In this document: positions 52,156-59,261 of the stretch, one piece after another
Numbering within the stretch: the first letter of the stretch is position 1
Layout of the letters: the number at the start of each line of letters is the position of its first letter
Assembly (NCBI GenBank): GCA_022072165.1
Contig: JAJVIF010000001.1
Coordinates: forward strand, 1,240,001-1,304,000
Direction of reading: 5' to 3'
DNA length: 64,000 nucleotides
Source of the DNA: a bacterium
GTDB lineage: Bacteria > JAJVIF01
Translations under genes and position numbers: made by a program
The notes under the pieces: model-generated
Told to the model about the DNA's origin: nothing
Seen by the model: only the letters and a program-made list of their open reading frames with translations
The model's database searches: none

Positions 52156-52959
52156 ATGCCCACCTCGCCCTGCGCCTGTGTCGCCCCGCTTCCGGGCCTG
52201 CCGCCGATCCCAATTCGGCGGATACGGGCCTATGCCCAGCTTTCCCGTGAAGCGATGGACGCCCTCTTTGGTCGAGGGAGCACGCTGACAGTGCTCCGCG
52301 ATTTGGGTGAGCGTCCGTTCTTTGTCGCGAATCAGCAGATTCGGCTCTGCGGGATCGATGGGAGCACACAGGCGATCTCGGTTGTCGGGCCGATTGCGGC
52401 TATGACAGAGATCGTGCTGAGTCCGCTGGTGGCTGCTGCTGCTCGACTCGCGCCGCCCGTGCGGGTGCCCGGCGATCAGGACGAAACCGATGGGGGCTGC
52501 CTGCGGGGACCGTCGGGGGATTACCACCTGGATGACGGCATCCTGGTGCTCCGGCCACATCTCGTGCTCCCAGCGCAGCTTGCCGCAGCGACTGGGATGG
52601 CTCAGGGTGATGAAGTCGCGGTCTGGCTGCCAGGAAGCGCGCCAATCGTGCTCCCGCAGGTTCCGTGCATGCTCCGTGATGTCCGGGATCCGGAGATGCG
52701 CGTGGATGCTGATCTCGCGAACCGGGTGCAAACGCCAGATGGGGCGACCGCCACCGTGCTCCCGCGCCTCAGCGAACCGGTTGCGCCTGGGATCGGGGGG
52801 GTGCATGCCCCGCTGCCGGTCATCACGGAGGCCGATATCGTCAGGGCACACCTCGCTGGCAAGACCCTTCGGGCGGATCAGGGGACCATCGTGACCCCTG
52901 CAGCACAGGAAGCGGACCGGCGGTACCATGTGCTCGTGCCCCCACCAGCGGGGCGGTAA
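52156..52959 (+). CDS. PduL-fold phosphotransacylase homologue lacking the zinc ligands
   Basis: 267 residues. The backbone matches PduL: SREAMDALFGRGSTLTVLRD (family LSRxDLExLFGPGYELTxxKD), ISVVGPIAAMTEIVLS, APPVRVPGD and MAQGDEVAV. The zinc ligands do not. The NRHVHLS motif is RAYAQLS (24-30), the AKRHIHMT motif is VLRPHLVL (131-138), the Glu of QVEIS is Val, and the late His is Arg182 (EMRVDADLAN). PduL normally turns acyl-CoA into acyl-phosphate; this copy probably cannot. Residues 222-257 (VITEADIVRAHLAGKTL, GTIVTPAAQEADR) resemble a segment of EutT, an addition to the usual PduL. No N-terminal encapsulation helix is evident. Confidence 0.82.
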   Translation: MPTSPCACVAPLPGLPPIPIRRIRAYAQLSREAMDALFGRGSTLTVLRDLGERPFFVANQQIRLCGIDGSTQAISVVGPIAAMTEIVLSPLVAAAARLAPPVRVPGDQDETDGGCLRGPSGDYHLDDGILVLRPHLVLPAQLAAATGMAQGDEVAVWLPGSAPIVLPQVPCMLRDVRDPEMRVDADLANRVQTPDGATATVLPRLSEPVAPGIGGVHAPLPVITEADIVRAHLAGKTLRADQGTIVTPAAQEADRRYHVLVPPPAGR

Positions 52960-52984
52960 TCAGGGATCACAGGGAGGCAGTCGC

Positions 52985-53317
52985 ATGTTTCTGGGACGCG
53001 TGGTGGGGTCAGTCTGGGCCACCAAGAAGACCGAAAGCCTTGAGGGCCTCCGGCTGCTGATCGTGCAACCATTTGATTTGCGGCTCGACCCCAACACCGC
53101 AGTAGTCGTCGCTGCCGACACTATCGGCGCAGGCGTGGATGAAGTCGTCATCGTCGCCTATGGACGGGCGGCACGGCTGGCGACCGGCAATGTCAATGCC
53201 GCGTTGGAAGCGGCGGTCGTCGGGATTGTCGATGCGGTGGACCTCCAGCGCCTGGAAGGTGCTCCAGAACTCTCTGCGGCAGCGCAGTCCTTCCTCGCTC
53301 CTCGCTCCCGGAGCTGA
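52985..53317 (+). CDS. BMC vertex protein (EutN/CcmL, BMC-P)
   Basis: 110 residues with GGGAGG upstream. Typical EutN/CcmL: MFLGRVVGSVWATKKTESLEG at the start, LRLLIVQPFD, VVVAADTIGAGVDEVVIVAYGRAAR, and AVVGIVDAVDL near the end. These pentamers close the vertices of the icosahedral shell. It is the only vertex gene here and the last of the operon; two hairpins follow. Confidence 0.95.
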   Translation: MFLGRVVGSVWATKKTESLEGLRLLIVQPFDLRLDPNTAVVVAADTIGAGVDEVVIVAYGRAARLATGNVNAALEAAVVGIVDAVDLQRLEGAPELSAAAQSFLAPRSRS

Positions 53318-53331
53318 GCATCTCCCCCTTC

Positions 53332-53353
53332 CCTTGACTGATTTCAGTCAGGG
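53332..53353 (+). repeat. Hairpin after the vertex gene, without T run
   Basis: Nine-bp dyad CCTTGACTG-ATTT-CAGTCAGGG (one T-G pair), 15 bases after the stop. It could protect the 3' end or be an operator. Confidence 0.5.
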
Positions 53354-53380
53354 CTGCGAGGGCAACCTCTAGAGGCTGCG

Positions 53381-53407
53381 AAAGAGGACCGCGAGGTCCT
53401 TTTTTTA
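53381..53407 (+). terminator. Terminator of the BMC operon
   Basis: Stem AGGACC/GGTCCT with loop GCGA, then TTTTTT; the preceding AAAG can extend the pairing. Confidence 0.85.
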
Positions 53408-53432
53408 TGAGATCAGCATCTGGACTTATACC

Positions 53433-53445
53433 GTTCAAAATGAAC
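53433..53445. promoter_or_regulatory. Dyad GTTCA-AAA-TGAAC, candidate PadR operator
   Basis: Perfect 5+5 dyad lying 22 bases upstream of the -35 of the padR-like gene and just past the BMC operon terminator. Confidence 0.4.
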
Positions 53446-53467
53446 TAGTGGTGCGCTACGAAAGCGC

Positions 53468-53496
53468 TTGTCATTGTGTGCTTTTCAGGGTACAAA
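53468..53496 (+). promoter_or_regulatory. Promoter of the PadR-type regulator gene
   Basis: TTGTCA (53468-53473), 17-base spacer, TACAAA (53491-53496). The start site would be near 53503, giving a 46-base leader. Confidence 0.55.
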
Positions 53497-53548
53497 GGAG
53501 GTGCTCCGCCCATTAGACACGTCGTAAGTTATCAGGGTCCGTACATCA

Positions 53549-54196
53549 ATGCCGTCACAAGGCCTGTCCAAAAGCGACCGGGGTGATCTCTTGGTGCTGG
53601 GTTTGCTGCAAAGCAGGCCGCGTCATGGTTATGAGTTAAAGCGTCTGCTGGGACAGTCCCTGGCGGGCATCGGACGCCCGGTGGCATCCACGCTGTACTA
53701 CACCCTGAAACGGCTGCACCGGGCGGGGAGCATCACTACTGAGAGTGCCCTCGGACCCACCGGGCAGTTTGCGCCCCGGAGTATCTGGGAAATGACCGCC
53801 ACCGGTCGGGGATCGTTGGAGACCCTGTGTCATAAAGCGCTAGACGATCTGACCTGCCCCGCGCCGCTGACCTTCGGGGTCCTGCTGGCTGAAGAACGCT
53901 CTGCAGCGGAACTGCGCCGGTTGCTGCAACAGCGACATGCCCGTCTGCTCCGCGAAACGCAGCTGCTCGTCAGAGATTCCAACAACCAGGCTGACCGGTG
54001 CCTGATTTCGATGTATCAGCTCTGTCAGCAGCAACTCGGGCTCGAACTGGGATGGATCGATGGCTTGCTGCAGCACCCGGCGATGGGGACACCGGCAGAC
54101 CATGGGTCGGAATCTGCACCAGCTGACACGAACTGGCTGGAGGCCTTCGCCCCGCCTTCGCTCGCATGTGCTCCCACCATGTCCGAGGGCCACTAA
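53549..54196 (+). CDS. PadR-family transcriptional regulator
   Basis: 215 residues. The N-terminal winged helix has the PadR pattern: DRGDLLVLGLLQSRPRHGYE, LKRLLGQSL, VASTLYYTLKRLHRAGSITT, WEMTATGRGSLE. The C-terminal ~110 residues are helical and would dimerise (RRLLQQRHARLLRETQLLV). PadR proteins repress neighbouring operons and respond to small ligands such as phenolic acids. Its place just after the BMC terminator makes the BMC operon a candidate target. The start at 53549 is forced by an in-frame stop at 53525; no SD at a normal distance. Confidence 0.85.
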   Translation: MPSQGLSKSDRGDLLVLGLLQSRPRHGYELKRLLGQSLAGIGRPVASTLYYTLKRLHRAGSITTESALGPTGQFAPRSIWEMTATGRGSLETLCHKALDDLTCPAPLTFGVLLAEERSAAELRRLLQQRHARLLRETQLLVRDSNNQADRCLISMYQLCQQQLGLELGWIDGLLQHPAMGTPADHGSESAPADTNWLEAFAPPSLACAPTMSEGH

Positions 54197-54223
54197 CCCC
54201 GAGGTTGTCGCACTAGTGACGTG

Positions 54224-55528
54224 CTACTCGATGATCTGACTCACACCCTCGACGTCAAACAATTCGGCATCTCCATGGACTCCCTCGGCGAGACGACCGG
54301 GGGTCCGGAGCACCTTTTGTCCCGCCTGGATTTTGCCGTAGGTGGCAGCCTGCCCCATCCGGGTGAGATCTGCTTCCGCTTTGGCCAAAGGCTCGGACAT
54401 ATTCAGGGTTTCGAAGTGCGCCCGGAGGTTGAGGGTCAGGTCCCGGTTGTCCTTCGCGGCTTCCAGCGATGCGAGATAGGTCTCCCGCGCCTCGGCATCC
54501 CGGCCGAGCCGTTCCTGCATTTCGCCGACCCGCGCCAGGTAGTAGCCGTAGTGCGGCTCCCCAGGCCCCTGCTGCTCCTGCAGTGCTGCCGCTTTCCTGT
54601 AGTGCTCCAGGGCCTGCTCGAAGGTGGCACCGCTGCTGGGATCCCGAGCCTGCAGTTCGGTGACCCAGCCCAGCAGGAAATGCACGTCGGGTCGCTTCTC
54701 CCACTGCTTCTGGCTACCTTCAAGGGCTGTACGAGCCTCGCTGAGGAGACCCTGCTCTTTCGTGGTGTCCCCGGCGGCGCTGGCATCCCGGGCTTCCCGG
54801 AGGCGGGTAATCGCCAGCATCGCGGGATCGGTAATGGCGACCCTGCTGGAGGCGAGGTCTTCCTCCTTCACCTTCTTGCGACCCGCTTCTTTATCGAACG
54901 GAATGAAGAACGAGTCCGCCTGCACCCGCTCCACATCCCCCTCCAGGGTCTCTTTCTTCACGATGCGGAGAATGTAGTACCCCCCCGAGGGGTCTTCGAT
55001 GATGTCCGTGATCTCCCCGACAGGCGTGCTGAAGGCTTCCGCCCGGTACGCCGGCTGAATCTGTCCGGTGGAGAGGAGGTCGACATAGACCTGCGCGGGT
55101 TCGCGATACACCCCATCGATGTACTGGTCGAGGACTTCTGCGGTAGTTGCGCCATCAAGGAGTGCCTGACGCACTTCCCGTGCTCGCTTGAGGGTCAATT
55201 CCCGGGTATGGGTTACGGCCCTGCTTTTGGAGAACTGGACAGAGGGCTGCTTGTAGACCGCGTTTAGCAGGAGGGTATGGAGAGCGGCCTCGCGAAGAAA
55301 GGCCATCTCTTCGGGGGAGGGGCGGGCGAAGATCCCTTCGGCGTTTCGAATCCGCTTCACTTCAGCATCCACCAGTCGCTCGACTTCCAGGGCGTAGATC
55401 GGTTCGTTGCCGACCGTGGCAATGACCCGCTCAGGGTTGGTCCCCTGGGAGGTCTGGGGTGCGCCACAGCCCAGTAGTCCAATGGTCAGCAGGAGCAACA
55501 GGACGGACAAGTGGTGACGGATGCTCAA
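54224..55528 (-). CDS. SurA/PpiC-like lipoprotein with TPR-type C-terminus
   Basis: 434 residues. Lipoprotein signal ending GLLGCG. The N-terminus has ATVGNEPIYALEVERLVDAE, as in SurA/PrsA N-domains. FSTPVGEITDIIEDPSGGYY followed by ILRIVKKE matches the end of a PpiC parvulin domain, but the first half of that domain is hard to see, so isomerase activity is doubtful. The C-terminal ~190 residues are helical repeats of TPR character (EQALEHYRKAAALQEQQGPG, ARVGEMQERLGRDAEARETY). A likely periplasmic chaperone for exported or outer-membrane proteins. Confidence 0.78.
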   Translation of the reverse strand: MSIRHHLSVLLLLLTIGLLGCGAPQTSQGTNPERVIATVGNEPIYALEVERLVDAEVKRIRNAEGIFARPSPEEMAFLREAALHTLLLNAVYKQPSVQFSKSRAVTHTRELTLKRAREVRQALLDGATTAEVLDQYIDGVYREPAQVYVDLLSTGQIQPAYRAEAFSTPVGEITDIIEDPSGGYYILRIVKKETLEGDVERVQADSFFIPFDKEAGRKKVKEEDLASSRVAITDPAMLAITRLREARDASAAGDTTKEQGLLSEARTALEGSQKQWEKRPDVHFLLGWVTELQARDPSSGATFEQALEHYRKAAALQEQQGPGEPHYGYYLARVGEMQERLGRDAEARETYLASLEAAKDNRDLTLNLRAHFETLNMSEPLAKAEADLTRMGQAATYGKIQAGQKVLRTPGRLAEGVHGDAELFDVEGVSQIIE

Positions 55529-55629
55529 GGTAACGGAAGCCTCCCTTTCGATGCCTCACGGAGCAGACAGTGTCCGGACCCGGCGTACGACAGGTCCACT
55601 CTCCACGCAAGTATGCCCGACACCGCAGG

Positions 55630-56922
55630 TTAACGTCGCAGTCGATTCCAGACCCGCTGCAAGAGTCCGGGCACCGGAGGTGCCTGATCCGGCAGCGCCG
55701 TCAGCGCGCTGCTCCAGGGACCATCAGGATGGAGCGTCAGACCCGCTGCCAGCGACGCCACCAGCGCCTCGCAGGAGGTCTCCCAGGAGTAGTACTGCTG
55801 CAGGACGCTCCAGGGGGGTATCTCGCCCGCTGCGACCTCTTCCAGCGTCGCCAGGACTGCGCCAGCAAAGCCCTCAGGATCACCAGGCAGGGCCACCGCA
55901 GCGACTCCCTGCAGCTCCAGCTGACGACCCAACGGGTCCTCGCCGCTCACGACCAGACGCCGGCTATGCCGTACCGCTTCCAGATACCGGGTCCGGTGGC
56001 TGCAGGTGGCTTCCGGGCTCGGCCGATGCGCACTGATATGGAGAATCGCCCCCTCCGCGACCGCCGGCCAGTCGGCAGCGGGAATCCAGTCGAGCAGGTG
56101 GACCCGGTCCTGCAGCGCGGCTGAAGCGACCAACTCACGCGCTGCATCAGCCATCGCTGCTTCCGGACCTGCTGCATGGGGTGAGTCGAGTCCGGGGAGG
56201 AGGAGATGGAGCGCGGGCTGCTCTTCCCAGATGGTGGGCATCGCCTGGATGACCAGCAGGGGGTCCATCCAGGGCCAGAGGCCCCCACTCCAGAGGAGAT
56301 AGGGCGTGGTGGCCGGAAGGCCGAGGCGGTCGAGGAGCGTAATTCGTGGTGCCGGATCGGGAAGTGCTTCCAGCGGGGAGATGCCATACGGACACCAGAG
56401 GACCCGGTCGTGACTTCCCCAGTCAGTATGGAGACTGGGGCTCACCCGCCCCAGGAGTGTGAGGAGCCCCAACAGCCAGGCTTCCTGCGCCTCGTTGGAA
56501 GCCAGCCAGTAATCCCCAGCACTGACCGCCCGGGCCATGGCCCAGGCCTGCAATTTCGTGACCTGACGGACTTCATCGGCGGGGTGTCCCTGCAACAACG
56601 CCGCCGTCTCCAGCGGAAAGGGTGCGGTGCAGTCAATGACCCGGGGACAGGGGAGGTCAAACACGCTCTGTTCCCGCAGGGCAGCCTGCGCTGGCAAGAG
56701 GATGCCGACGTAGTGACCCGCTCTGGCCTGCAGCGCGGCGAGGTCGAAGGGGTGCCAGGTGATGAGAGGGCTTGGGGGTGGGGAGTCGCCGTCGTACCAG
56801 CCTTCAATGGGAACACCGGCGGCAGCGAGCTGCTGCGCGATCGCGAGAGAACGTCGCGCCGGACCAGCCATGCGGGGTCCGAAGGGGTCAGCGGCCAGGA
56901 GTCCGAAGGGGCGGGCATCCAT
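55630..56922 (-). CDS. Glycosyltransferase, GT4-like (GT-B fold)
   Basis: 430 residues from the ATG at 56922 (GTG at 56940 possible). The N-domain starts FGLLAADPFGPRMAGPARRS, a typical acceptor-binding opening. The C-domain has PYLLWSGGLWPWMDPLLVIQ, LHLLLPGLDSP, VHLLDWIPAADWPAVA and HRTRYLEAVRHSRRLVVSG, which parallels the donor-binding half. The usual EGxxxxxxE is reduced, so substrate and activity are uncertain. No signal peptide; probably cytoplasmic, perhaps for surface polysaccharide. Confidence 0.75.
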   Translation of the reverse strand: MDARPFGLLAADPFGPRMAGPARRSLAIAQQLAAAGVPIEGWYDGDSPPPSPLITWHPFDLAALQARAGHYVGILLPAQAALREQSVFDLPCPRVIDCTAPFPLETAALLQGHPADEVRQVTKLQAWAMARAVSAGDYWLASNEAQEAWLLGLLTLLGRVSPSLHTDWGSHDRVLWCPYGISPLEALPDPAPRITLLDRLGLPATTPYLLWSGGLWPWMDPLLVIQAMPTIWEEQPALHLLLPGLDSPHAAGPEAAMADAARELVASAALQDRVHLLDWIPAADWPAVAEGAILHISAHRPSPEATCSHRTRYLEAVRHSRRLVVSGEDPLGRQLELQGVAAVALPGDPEGFAGAVLATLEEVAAGEIPPWSVLQQYYSWETSCEALVASLAAGLTLHPDGPWSSALTALPDQAPPVPGLLQRVWNRLRR

Positions 56923-56985
56923 GGGGGGGAACGCTAGCACAGGCGAATTGGCGCTGGGGGGGGTCGGATTTTCGCCTGCTGGGCC

Positions 56986-57013
56986 TTGACAGGCCCCGCC
57001 CTTATTGTATTAT
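56986..57013 (+). promoter_or_regulatory. Consensus sigma-70 promoter of the ECF sigma factor gene
   Basis: TTGACA (56986-56991), 16-base spacer, TATTAT (57008-57013). The best promoter match in the window; leader of about 43 bases. Confidence 0.8.
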
Positions 57014-57062
57014 TGCCCTAGTACACTCAGTCAAAGCAGGTTCCGCAGACAGGAGACACCGC

Positions 57063-57692
57063 ATGACTACCCTCGCACTCTCGCTTGCTCCCCGCCGGTC
57101 GCTGCTCGCCGGGGGACCCACGGATGACCAGTTGGTCAGCGCGGCTCGTCAGGGACGGGCCGAGGCGTTCGATGCCCTGTTAAGCCGCCACCACCAGACC
57201 GCCAGGGCGATCGCGGGCCGGATCCTTCACCGGGATACGGCGGGGCTGGAGGATGTCCTGGCCGAGGCGGCCTGCCGCGCCTGGGTCCACCTCCCCCGGC
57301 TGCGGGATGGGGTCCGGTTCCGGTCGTGGTACTGCACCATTGTCCGCAACGCGGCTCTCGATTTCGCCTACAAGGTGGGCCGGGAGCGGGGTCCGGTGGG
57401 CCACGACGATTCCGGGGAACTCCCGGAGTTCTGGTGGGATCGCCTGGAGTCCCAGTCCCTCTCGCCGATGGAGTCGCTGGAGCAGACCGAGACCCTGTCG
57501 CTGCTGCAGCAGGCGCTGGGAGACCTGGAGCCCCTCTACGCCATCCCGGTGCGACGCCGCTGCCTGGAGGAGGCGTCGTATCAGGAAATCGCCCGGGAGC
57601 TCGACAAGCCGGTGGGGACGGTCAAGAGCCTGGTCCACCGGGGGAAGGCGCTGATCGAGCAGCGACTCCGGGAGCAGCATGTGCTGCTGTAG
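57063..57692 (+). CDS. ECF-type RNA polymerase sigma factor
   Basis: 209 residues from the ATG at 57063 with AGGAG upstream. Region 2: DDQLVSAARQGRAEAFDALL, LEDVLAEAACRAWVHLPRLR and FRSWYCTIVRNAALDFAYK. Region 4: VRRRCLEEASYQEIARELDK with PVGTVKSLVHRGKALIEQRL. There is no adjacent anti-sigma gene with a membrane helix, so control may be transcriptional. Its promoter looks like a housekeeping (RpoD) one and not an autoregulated ECF site. Confidence 0.92.
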   Translation: MTTLALSLAPRRSLLAGGPTDDQLVSAARQGRAEAFDALLSRHHQTARAIAGRILHRDTAGLEDVLAEAACRAWVHLPRLRDGVRFRSWYCTIVRNAALDFAYKVGRERGPVGHDDSGELPEFWWDRLESQSLSPMESLEQTETLSLLQQALGDLEPLYAIPVRRRCLEEASYQEIARELDKPVGTVKSLVHRGKALIEQRLREQHVLL

Positions 57693-57716
57693 CGGTACAA
57701 TCCAGTGTCCTACTCT

Positions 57717-57743
57717 CTCCTGTCAATGACAGGAGCTTTTGTT
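57717..57743 (+). terminator. Terminator of the ECF sigma gene
   Basis: Eight-bp stem CTCCTGTC/GACAGGAG (57717-57724, 57728-57735) followed by CTTTTGTT. Confidence 0.78.
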
Positions 57744-57793
57744 ACATCCCGGCGCAGCAGAAGCTGCTGTGACCATCTCCTGCAGGAGCCTGT

Positions 57794-58189
57794 ATGCCAT
57801 CCATCGACCGTCTGGCACTCCGCCTGGATCTGCGAGGGCATACCCCGATTTTCGTGCAGTTGGTTGACGGGATTAAGTACCACATTGCCACAGGCGGGTT
57901 GGTGCCCGGCGACCAGCTCCCACCAGTCCGGCGGCTGGCCGATCATCTTGGGATCAACCCTAACACGGTCGATCGGGCGTATCAGGAGCTGATTCGCCTG
58001 CAACTGGCAGAGTCTCAGCATGGGCGTGGGACATTCATTACCGGGACCCTGCCGCCGGAGACGCCCCCCAAGGACCGGGAAGCGCGTCGAGACGCCGCAA
58101 TCCGCGACCTCGTGACCTCTCTCTCGGAGCTGGGCTTCAGCAAAACGGAGATTTTGACGGCGGTGATTCAGCAGCTGCATCTGGAGTAG
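57794..58189 (+). CDS. GntR-family regulator, YtrA subfamily
   Basis: 131 residues with AGGAG before the ATG. The winged helix has the GntR pattern: TPIFVQLVDGIKYHIATGGL, PGDQLPPVRRLADHLGINPN and TVDRAYQELIRLQLAESQHG, then RGTFI. The short C-terminal tail (~50 residues, AIRDLVTSLSELGFSKTEIL) lacks a ligand-binding domain, which is typical of YtrA members. These usually repress neighbouring ABC transporter operons; none follows here. Confidence 0.9.
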   Translation: MPSIDRLALRLDLRGHTPIFVQLVDGIKYHIATGGLVPGDQLPPVRRLADHLGINPNTVDRAYQELIRLQLAESQHGRGTFITGTLPPETPPKDREARRDAAIRDLVTSLSELGFSKTEILTAVIQQLHLE

Positions 58190-58267
58190 CGGTCCCCACT
58201 CCCCCTCTTGATTGCCCATATGTATCAGGTCACCGGTACAATATTAACCTTCGCGCTTCACACGCCG

Positions 58268-58273
58268 TATACT
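58268..58273 (+). promoter_or_regulatory. -10 box TATACT for a leaderless gene
   Basis: TATACT-N7-ATG(58281), with TTAACC 18 bases upstream as a partial -35. No SD. Confidence 0.5.
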
Positions 58274-58280
58274 CCCTCCA

Positions 58281-59261
58281 ATGTCCGCCGACCTCGCCCG
58301 CTTCGCCATTCCGGTCACGACCCCGGCCGATCCGGGGGCCTGGCGGGATGATCCGTTTCTCTGGGGCATCGAAGCACTTGCGCTGACCAACGGGACCGGG
58401 GTCCCGTCTGATTCTTTGCTGCGCCTCCTGGGAGGCGGAGCCTTTGTGTTCGCGGCTTGCATTAGCTGTTGTCCCTACTGGTGGCTTGGGGCAGGGAAGG
58501 CACGACGCCGTTATGCCCTGGGGACCGCTTTGGGATGGAACATCACGCACATCACCGCCGATGGGACACAAGCTGCCTACGAAGCGCTCCTGAAGGGTCC
58601 CCTGACCCAGGAACTGACCTTTGGGCGCGCCCTGCTGGCCTACGGGGGCTGGCCCGGCGAAGCGCAGTATCACTGGGGTCTGGTGACCGCCACCGCCGAG
58701 GGGCATTGTCCTGCGGGACTCACCCCCTTCACCGGCGAGGAACTCGTCGTGATGCCCAGCTGGCCCTATCGCCTGGTGCTGGCGGACCCGGTGGGGCAGC
58801 CGGTGCCGCCCCTCGCCGCGACACTGGAGCAGGCACTGAGCGATGCGTCGCGGCACTGGGACGACGTAGTGGGGCAGGAGGCTGGCGATGCCGCCCCGGA
58901 ATCGCAGTGGCATTCTGGTGCGGCGGCGCTGCAGATCCTGCAGAAGCGGCTGGCCAGGCAGGACCCGTTCTGTGATCAGTGCGCAGACTCCTCGTGCCTG
59001 TCGGCGCTGATTCAGGGGTGGGCCGCGAACCTGAAGCAGGGAAGCGCATGTCTTATAGCGGCAGATGCGGTGCTGCAGGCACCAGAACTGACGAACCTCG
59101 CCAGCGACTGGCGCACGATGGGGGAAGACCTGCAGTCCGCAGCAACAGTTCCAGCCGATCCAGGCGCACTGGCACGAGTGGTGGATCGCTGGAGTGAGAT
59201 GTACACCGAGTGCAGAGCCCGTCTGGACACCTGGCTTCAGACACGGGCAGGAGGTGAATGA
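58281..59261 (+). CDS. Hypothetical protein (faint BtrH/C39-like resemblance)
   Basis: 326 residues, start ATG 58281. The N-terminal ~190 residues contain GVPSDSLLRLLGGGAFVFAA, ADGTQAAYEALLKGPLTQEL, FGRALLAYGGW and YHWGLVTATAEG. This order loosely recalls cysteine-protease-fold proteins of the BtrH/C39 type, but I cannot identify a catalytic triad. The Cys-rich spot ACISCCPYW is notable. The C-terminal ~110 residues are helical with CDQCADSSC. Cytoplasmic. It overlaps the aldo/keto reductase start (ATGATG), so the two are probably coupled. Confidence 0.65.
   Translation: MSADLARFAIPVTTPADPGAWRDDPFLWGIEALALTNGTGVPSDSLLRLLGGGAFVFAACISCCPYWWLGAGKARRRYALGTALGWNITHITADGTQAAYEALLKGPLTQELTFGRALLAYGGWPGEAQYHWGLVTATAEGHCPAGLTPFTGEELVVMPSWPYRLVLADPVGQPVPPLAATLEQALSDASRHWDDVVGQEAGDAAPESQWHSGAAALQILQKRLARQDPFCDQCADSSCLSALIQGWAANLKQGSACLIAADAVLQAPELTNLASDWRTMGEDLQSAATVPADPGALARVVDRWSEMYTECRARLDTWLQTRAGGE

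Noticed and set aside
53494-53503. Strong SD-like AAAGGAGGTG upstream of the PadR gene
   Set aside because: No ATG, GTG or TTG lies at a usable distance in an open frame, it overlaps the proposed -10 box, and the PadR start is 46 bases further on with an in-frame stop between.
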